From the NCBI GenBank assembly GCA_030248225.1, contig JASANE010012200.1:1-64000 (forward strand): a DNA stretch of 64,000 bases, read 5' to 3'. Source of the DNA: Trileptium ribeirensis. Taxonomy: Eukaryota; Nematoda; Enoplea; Enoplida; Thoracostomopsidae. The notes beneath the pieces are model-generated. The model was not told where the DNA came from and ran no database searches. It was given only the letters and a program-made list of their open reading frames with translations. The position numbers and the translations under genes were made by a program. Below, piece after piece: positions 60,386 to 64,000 of the stretch (position 1 is its first letter; each line of letters starts with the position of its first letter).

Positions 60386-61316
60386 GTGTCGGCCATTACG
60401 CCAACGAAAACGGTTTGGTCAACGTCTACGGAACAAGTGGCAATTGCCGGAGCTGTAGTGGAACAGCCTACGCGACCAGTACCACAGCAACAACGTGAAG
60501 CTGGTCAATTGCCGCTCCTTAGCGAACGACGAAGCGCTATGGAAATGTCATCGTTGCAATTTAATGGCAACGATTTACGAACAAGTCGTACTACAACGTT
60601 TGGTAATCGGTTTATTTACCATTACTTCACGTTCTTCCAAACATTAACTGATGCACCGATGCCACTATGCATGCACATGCTACTGCAGCATTTGCGCGAT
60701 GAATTACGACGTGAATTCAAACAAATAGTTGCACGCGGACGATACGTTACTGATCACGAATTAATTGTCATGCTCTTCAAATGGGAAGAACGCGTCCGCA
60801 ATATTATTTTCCAGAAACAATGGGACGTTGTAATCACACCGGAACTATACGATTTTTTATGCGTCGATTGGCGTATATGGTACGAGGATTCTCATATGAA
60901 ATGCTGCGACGACGCAGTATTGCGATTCAATATTTTCCGCGAATTCTTTTTATCGTGTTTAGTCGGCGTAAGTGGGACAGTGATGTACAACGAGACATGC
61001 ACAAGTATGCCGACACCCGGTGGATTGCTTGGAATCAAATAGGGTTCGCGGTTACGTGTTTCCAGACTCAGAGTACCAACGTCTGCGCTATAATGTTGAC
61101 GAGATGGAATGTCATTTACACGATCAACGAATGCAAGGAACTTTGATGGCAGAGCGGCAAGAATATTTTCAACAAATGGTTGAACGAATCTCAGCGCAAA
61201 CACTACGGCAATTTTCGACCGCATTTCCGCGCGAACTTCGTTCAATTACGCGATGGTATGATCAAGGCAACGACAGTCCAGGGCATCCTGCATCGCTGCC
61301 ACTAGAGCGCGAATGA
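60386..61316 (+). pseudogene. Gypsy ORF3, C-terminal helical domain, unknown
   Basis: Frames 60386-60780, 60781-61020 and 61020-61316 join into a domain beginning SSLQFNGNDLRTSRT and FIYHYFTFFQTLTDAP. It passes LRDELRREFKQIVARGRYVT and FFMRRLAYMVRGFSYEMLRR, and ends SAQTLRQFSTAFPRELR with a TGA at 61314-61316. The first part faintly resembles a capsid-type helical domain (FNG..., then L..HL..EL), which would suggest a second gag-like module. I do not recognise it firmly. Confidence 0.4.
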
Positions 61317-61319
61317 CCA

Positions 61320-62185
61320 ACCTACTTGCCAAAACCGCGATTCGATTAAAATTCGATTTTCGTGAATACTAATTCGACTTGTGTTGCAACCAAACAATAA
61401 TAGTGTTAACATTAAAAAGTATTAGAATTAACCGTTAACGCATATTCCAGACATTTTGATTATCGGTAACGTTCAACGTTATCGGTTTCGTTAACTTCGG
61501 TTCAAATACGTCGCGAATTTCATTTTCGAACATTTATGATGATTAACACTATGCGAAATGAACGCTATCGAGTCCTAATTTCAGGAACTCTTATACTTTG
61601 CTTGCGATTCATCGGTTATAGTACAAGTATGAACGATTAATTTCACCTCGTCATGGTCGAATGTAATGGTAACAACAACAATGACGACTATTATTTGGTA
61701 CAACTTCATATCAAGGTTTTTGAGTTGATTTGCGATTTAAACGCGGTCGTATTTAGCAAATCGGGGCATTCCCGTTAAAAACTTGTTAAATCGGGTTCAT
61801 CCCGTAGTGTATTTTGCATATATAATAATAAACATTTGCTATATATTTTGTGGTAACTTATGCATTACACTGTGTGCTTCATGTAAAGAATTCCATCTTA
61901 TTTTTATTTTCACAATATATAAAAAATTCAAAACCAACAAAAAAATTCAAAATTCTCAAAAATTCTTAAAATCTCAAAAATTCTATTAATTTTTACTTAT
62001 TTTCGTTTTGTCATGATTCTTGTGACTTTAGTTTGCTCACCATAATATTTTTACGTGTACTGCCGCATTCGTGTAGGGTTTCCAAACAACTAAAAACTTT
62101 CATATATATAATTCATATTACTTGTTATTCTTGCTTGTTGTTGTTACGTGTTTTCAGGTTGTTACCCATGCCGAGACGTCATGGG
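61320..62185. other. AT-rich 3' flank of the Gypsy element
   Basis: Contains cgttatcgg and taacgtt words around 61440-61490 and a paired cgggg.attcccg and cgggttcatcccg near 61764-61806. It may hold the remains of the 3' LTR, but nothing here matches the sequence before 49905 by eye. Confidence 0.3.
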
Positions 62186-62439
62186 CTTACTAAGGGGGGT
62201 GTCGGGGCTGGCGCCTTTTTTACACTTAAAAATTTTCCAATTTTTACTAAAACCTTAGGGTCGGCCTCCACTCCCGCTTTGGTACTCCCTGTTGTTCTTG
62301 GCATGGTCTATGTGCGCGGTAATTACGAGATAATACTTATGGGACTCGTTACATCTGGTTGTGACTAGCTATGTAATTTTGTATAAATATATCAAATATA
62401 TTGTCATAAACTCAATGCTCTACCGTAAACGCCAAACAC

Positions 62440-63835
62440 CCATCTCCCCTGATCGGGCGGACAATTTTGCAACATTTTTTGCAAACAAAGTTACAGCTAT
62501 TCGTTCCCAATTTCCTCCAATAGAGCCTTTTTTCTTACAGCCAATAATGTCGTTTCACAATTACACCTTACTCCAACTAGCGAAGAACACATCGCTAACA
62601 TCATCAAAACAAGTAACAACAAATGCTGTGCATAGGATATTCTGCCACCAGCTATCTGTAAGAAATTAGATGCTACATTGGCTCGCCCAATCACCGCTCT
62701 CATCAATGAATCTCTAACGACTGGGACTGTCGGCATCCGTGAAAAACGCAGCATTATCCACCCTCGACTAAAACGTCCCAACGCTGATGTTAATGACATG
62801 AACAATTTTCGACCAATTTTGAGTATTTCCTACATTGCGAAATTGATGGAGCGGGTAGTCATGAATCAGCTGGTTTATAATATGGACATTTACAACCATA
62901 TTCCTAAATTCCAATCAGCATACCGTAAAGGACATTCTACCGAGAGTGCGTTAGTAAAAATTTGCAATGATATCCAATCAGCATTTACTAGAAGACAAAT
63001 CACACTTCTAATGTGTTTGGACATGTCAGCCGCTTATGACACGATTGAACACTCAGCACTACTTCAGCGACTAAAAGACATCAACCTGTCGCCGTCTTAG
63101 TTGTCGTGGTTTGAATACTATTTGTCGAATCGCCAACAACGCGTCGAAATTGGAACAACTTTTTCCATAAATACAATAATGTTGAGCGGCGTTCCACAAG
63201 GCAGCGTTATCGGACCGATACTATTCAACGTCTTAATGGCTCCTCTGCTTCAAATAATTATCGCGGACGGCTTCAATGTACATTGCTATGCCGACGACAT
63301 TCAGGTGTATAAATGTTTCTTCGCATCTGAAGAGGCTCAGGTTGTCTCATCTGTTCAGCGCTTGTTTGTCTCTTTAAACAATTGGTTTCGCAATAATAAA
63401 TTAGAACTTAATAATTCAAAGACCGGACTAATCTATTTTAGTCGTAAGCAGTATTTCGGCCAGCCAATTGATATTGACAATAGACCATTCGTCCTAATGA
63501 CACAATCAAGGTGCTTGGTGTAACCTTAAACAAGAAATCGACATTTCAAAAACATATTGCCGAGCTAGCAGGAAGGTGCTCATGGCAGGTAAAAGAAATA
63601 AGCCGTATTCGAAACCGTCTGGATATTGATACAACACAATATATTTCCAGGCCGTTCGTCATGTTTCGAATCGACTATTGCAACGCCTTGTACTGTGGTC
63701 TACCTACAGTTATTCTCTCACCACTTCGGCGTCTTCTACACGCAGCAGCCAGGATGGTATCGGGATCTCGTCGACAGGAACACATAACACCCGTCAACCG
63801 AAATTCAAACTACCCTCTCTTCCCCAAAACTTAAC
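62440..63835 (+). pseudogene. CR1-like reverse transcriptase
   Basis: Frames 62678-63100 and 63101-63523 give NFRPILSISYIAKLMERVV, SAYRKGHSTESALVKICND, LLMCLDMSAAYDTIEHSALL (palm), a TAG at 63098, then SWFEYYLSNRQQRVEIGTTF, LSGVPQGSVIGPILFNVLM (motif B) and HCYADDIQVYKCFF (YADD intact at 63286-63297). VLGVTLNKKSTFQKHIAEL lies one frame away, and the protein breaks off after AARMVSGSRR. Only a few lesions, so this is one of the younger elements here. Confidence 0.9.
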
Positions 63836-64000
63836 GAATATCATTCCCCCATCACCCTATATATTAATATATTTTACCCACCCCTTTCTCCACTTTCTAG
63901 TTTTCATAAATTTCACCTTTTATTAAAGTTCCCATTTTATCCATTTTCAAACATCTCCCATTTTATCAAAACTTAACTACCTGTTCTCAAATTCCTAAAT
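63795..64000 (+). repeat. G-poor, C/T-rich 3' region of the CR1-like LINE
   Basis: Almost no G on the plus strand. Strings such as aaattcaaactacc, ccaaaacttaac and acccacccctttctccact recur in the same order at 47395-47700. Likely the 3' UTR of the element, cut by the window end. Confidence 0.7.

Larger units (their letters stand above)
49906..61316 (+). mobile_element. Ty3/Gypsy element with extra PHD finger and exonuclease ORF
   Basis: Plus-strand order: PBS, gag (50.1-51.8 kb), protease, RT, RNase H, integrase, an integrase C-terminal domain, a PHD-like finger (56.6 kb), a spacer, then a third coding region (57.4-61.3 kb) with a DEDD exonuclease signature. All parts carry occasional stops or frameshifts. 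A ~0.5-kb repeat sits in the integrase. I infer that the third region belongs to the element because it has the same strand, a similar decay level, and no other element end lies between. The 3' LTR was not found. Confidence 0.75.
62190..64000 (+). mobile_element. CR1-like LINE, internally deleted, runs off the window
   Basis: The 5' tip (gtcggggctggcgcc) is followed after about 200 bp by the end of the endonuclease-RT linker (DRADNFATFFANKVTAIRSQ), so most of ORF1 and the endonuclease are missing. The RT domain follows, then the C/T-rich 3' region after about 63795. The same 5' tip and 3' region occur without coding DNA at 47.0-47.9 kb. Confidence 0.85.

Overview
The window reads as an AT-rich invertebrate nuclear genome. 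It has long introns with GT..AG splice sites, no operon-like gene packing, and most recognisable coding sequence is decayed retrotransposon (CR1/Jockey-like, RTE, an RNase H-bearing LINE, BEL/Pao, Ty3/Gypsy). I cannot name the species. A nematode, arthropod, rotifer or other invertebrate would all fit. Nothing looks prokaryotic, and I saw no convincing tRNA or rRNA gene.

Left part (1-22.5 kb): four minus-strand segments with proper splice borders and matching intron phases (22264-22487, 17503-17622, 12363-12459, 1125-1280) join into one open reading frame of about 198 codons. Its pattern resembles the N-terminal half of the ZW10 kinetochore/vesicle-tethering protein. It would be a host gene spread over more than 21 kb, with introns of 4.6, 5.0 and 11 kb. 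Both ends lie outside what I can identify. The introns are packed with non-autonomous repeats: a (TA)n tract, a 161-bp tandem repeat, two copies of an element carrying 160-175-bp tandem units, an inverted pair of elements 19 kb apart carrying TGGCCA minisatellites, and a TIR element built on CCGAATA motifs.

Middle (23-38 kb): a decayed but nearly full-length CR1/Jockey-like LINE (23.3-27.0 kb, plus), an RTE remnant (28.0-29.5 kb, minus), a 5'-truncated RNase H-bearing LINE with a second 3' copy beside it (33.2-36.1 kb, plus), and a minus-strand gag-like, Gln-rich region ending in a 21-bp minisatellite that encodes heptapeptides (36.7-37.95 kb).

38-46.8 kb: a clean nested insertion. A 7.3-kb BEL/Pao element (minus; LTRs, PBS, gag, protease, RT, RNase H, integrase, DUF5641-like tail) sits in the reverse transcriptase domain of an RTE LINE, with the 5-bp target duplication ACGCT on both sides. 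Its two LTRs differ by about 175 bp because of an internal ~64-bp minisatellite.

47-64 kb: a deleted copy of a CR1-like LINE with a G-poor, C/T-rich 3' region (47.0-47.9 kb), a G-run island (48.0-48.5 kb), then a long plus-strand Ty3/Gypsy element (about 49.9 to 61.3 kb). Besides gag-PR-RT-RH-IN it carries a PHD-like zinc finger after the integrase and a third, about 3.9-kb coding region whose first part has the three motif blocks of an Egl/EXD1-like DEDD 3'-5' exonuclease. This is the most unusual system here. It is itself interrupted by a ~0.5-kb repeat. The window ends in a second CR1-like LINE (62.2-64 kb). Nearly all of these elements carry stops and frameshifts, so these copies are not functional as written.
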